Positions 31,396 to 32,716 of a stretch of 32,716 nt of DNA are shown piece by piece (the stretch's first letter is position 1; every line of letters starts with the position of its first letter). The notes below the pieces were generated by a model. It was given only the letters and a program-made list of their open reading frames with translations, searched no databases and had not been told where the DNA came from. The stretch is taken from the NCBI RefSeq assembly GCF_025465255.1, contig NZ_JAODNI010000167.1:1-32716 (forward strand), written 5' to 3'. This stretch comes from Pseudonocardia sp. Its GTDB lineage: Bacteria; Actinomycetota; Actinomycetes; Mycobacteriales; Pseudonocardiaceae. The position numbers and the translations under genes were made by a program.

Positions 31396-31481
31396 CGCGA
31401 GTCGGCACTTCCGGTCGTCCGAGTCCGCGATCTCGGTAGACCGGGATGGCACATTCGGACGACCGAATACGCCGACTCGCG
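31396..31481. repeat. Large intergenic inverted repeat (27-bp arms)
   Basis: Arms 31396-31422 and 31455-31481 match at 22 of 27 positions or better: the outer 11 bp (CGCGAGTCGGC) and inner 11 bp (CGGTCGTCCGA) are exact, with only the 5 central bases differing. A weaker stem lies in the 32-nt centre. A partial third copy (CGCGAGCCGGCAC) occurs near 31375-31387. It fills the gap after the DUF2550 gene and probably ends the atp transcript. Confidence 0.75.
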
Positions 31482-31485
31482 GGGT

Positions 31486-31920
31486 CTAGGAGGCCTGGCG
31501 GTAGCCGGTGGAGCGGCCGGGCGGGGCGGCCTCGAGCCAGGAGAGGAAGCCCGTGAGCACGTCCCGGGACATCGCGAACTCGATGTCCTCGCCGTGGCTG
31601 CGGCAGCGTAGGACCGCGGCCGCGTACGGGATCGCGAAGGACTCGGACGCCAGCGGTTCGCGCCGGTCCACGATCTCGACCTCGGTGCGGTCGATCGTGA
31701 CCGACGCGCCCACCCGGAAGCTCGTCAGCCGGTACCAGGCGAACTGGTCACCCCGGTAGCGGCCGACGCCGAAGTGCCAGTCCGTGACAGCGAAACGGCG
31801 GCGCAGACACAGGTCCACGCCGCCGCCCCGCATGAGTCGTACCCGCCGGATCGCGAGCCAGCCCAGCAGGAGACACGCGCACAGCAGCAGGACGCCGACG
31901 ACGAGTGCCACGGTCCCCAC
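31486..31920 (-). CDS. DUF2550 membrane protein
   Basis: This is a 144-residue protein with one N-terminal transmembrane helix (VGTVALVVGVLLLCACLLL, about 1-22), then a basic segment and a PH-like beta domain (RRFAVTDWHFGVGRYRGDQF; FRVGASVTIDRTEVEIVDRR). It matches DUF2550 (Rv1312 type, 147 residues), found directly downstream of atpC in actinobacteria; its role is unknown. The open frame reaches back into atpC, but GTG 31920, 16 bp after the atpC stop, gives the family length. GTG 31911 is also possible. It is the last gene of the atp unit here. Confidence 0.85.
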   Translation of the reverse strand: MGTVALVVGVLLLCACLLLGWLAIRRVRLMRGGGVDLCLRRRFAVTDWHFGVGRYRGDQFAWYRLTSFRVGASVTIDRTEVEIVDRREPLASESFAIPYAAAVLRCRSHGEDIEFAMSRDVLTGFLSWLEAAPPGRSTGYRQAS

Positions 31921-31936
31921 TGCTGTCCGGTGCCCG

Positions 31937-32326
31937 CTACTCGCTGCGCGCCGACTCGGCGGCTCTGAGGCGGGCCTCGGCCCGGCGCCGGGCCGCGATC
32001 CCCTCGGGCTCGGACGAGTCCGCACGGTCCAGCGCGGCCTGCGCCCGCCGGACGTCGATCTCGTCCGCCAGCTCGGCGAACTCGGCCAGGATCGTCACGC
32101 CCTCGGGCGTGATCGACAGGAACCCGCCGTGCACGGCGACCGTGATCGAGGTGCCGTCGGTCGGGTCGATGCGGACGACGCCCGCGTCCTCGAGCTGCGC
32201 CAGCGTGGGCTCGTGGCCCGGCAGCACGCCGAGCTCGCCCTCGGTGGTCTTCGCCAGGACGAAGTTCGCCTCACCCGACCAGAGTCGCCGCTCGACGGCG
32301 ACGAGCTGAACCGTCATCTCAGCCAA
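31937..32326 (-). CDS. atpC: ATP synthase F1 epsilon subunit
   Basis: This is a 129-residue epsilon subunit. It belongs to the rotor stalk and restrains ATP hydrolysis. The N-terminal beta-sandwich has [30 protein letters not shown] and [18 protein letters not shown]. The C-terminal helices are Arg/Ala/Glu-rich ([17 protein letters not shown]). TTG 32326 lies 3 bp after the atpD stop and gives [11 protein letters not shown], matching the mycobacterial MAELNVEIVAV start; ATG 32317 is the alternative. Translational coupling to atpD is likely. Confidence 0.95.
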   Translation of the reverse strand: MAEMTVQLVAVERRLWSGEANFVLAKTTEGELGVLPGHEPTLAQLEDAGVVRIDPTDGTSITVAVHGGFLSITPEGVTILAEFAELADEIDVRRAQAALDRADSSEPEGIAARRRAEARLRAAESARSE

Positions 32327-32329
32327 GGA

Positions 32330-32716
<387 letters not shown>

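Overview
The window is dense, very high-GC DNA with strongly G/C-biased third codon positions. Gene content is typical of a mycolate-free actinomycete: NucS mismatch endonuclease, DUF2550 beside the ATP synthase operon, a MurA with Asp in place of the fosfomycin-reactive Cys, and DUF1206 and SCO6745-type proteins. Together with the ethylmalonyl-CoA pathway genes this suggests a Pseudonocardiaceae chromosome, most likely Pseudonocardia or a close relative. The genus is an inference from remembered family sequences, not a computed match. I see no phage, integrase, complete insertion sequence, tRNA, rRNA or CRISPR array; this is an ordinary chromosomal segment.

Layout. 1-2.9 kb: a truncated SCO6745-like gene, a small two-helix membrane protein, a decayed alpha/beta-hydrolase, a thiamine-binding (MTH1187-type) protein divergent from a MarR regulator, and a probably frameshifted small gene. 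2.9-6.9 kb: an XRE-TPR regulator, then meaB and an acetyl-CoA acetyltransferase (minus strand) divergent from methylmalonyl-CoA epimerase. 7.1-9.6 kb: crotonyl-CoA carboxylase/reductase (ccrA) and a DivIVA-like coiled-coil protein. 9.7-13.4 kb: a small zinc-ribbon-like protein, a two-headed 3-hydroxyacyl-CoA dehydrogenase and an aldehyde dehydrogenase. 13.5-17.8 kb: nucS, a WYL regulator, a PHA synthase (phaC) and a Nudix hydrolase. 17.7-20.6 kb: a TetR-P450 pair and an ECHDC3-like enoyl-CoA hydratase homologue. 20.6-24.6 kb: an ehuBCDA-type ectoine/hydroxyectoine ABC importer plus a second, convergent EhuB-like lipoprotein. 24.8-27.8 kb: a protein made of ten gapless 14-residue repeats, then ethylmalonyl-CoA mutase (ecm/meaA). 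28-32.7 kb: a DUF2007-like membrane protein, DUF1206, murA, cobalamin adenosyltransferase, DUF2550, atpC and the 3' end of atpD.

How it fits together. Acetyl-CoA acetyltransferase, hydroxyacyl-CoA dehydrogenase, CcrA, epimerase, ethylmalonyl-CoA mutase, the mutase chaperone MeaB and the adenosylcobalamin-forming adenosyltransferase make up much of an ethylmalonyl-CoA route for acetyl-CoA assimilation, spread over at least six transcription units. PhaC draws on the same hydroxybutyryl-CoA pool.

Regulatory and structural signals. Many genes start about 6-9 nt after a TANNNT -10 hexamer, which implies leaderless mRNAs. Several intergenic gaps hold striking palindromic elements (1475-1531, 13441-13482, 28312-28374, 31396-31481) that behave like terminators or REP-type repeats. 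Candidate operators lie next to the XRE regulator, ccrA and the TetR gene. No clearly novel multi-gene system is evident. The best leads are the 14-residue-repeat protein, the epimerase with an altered metal site, the extra EhuB and the palindromic element families.
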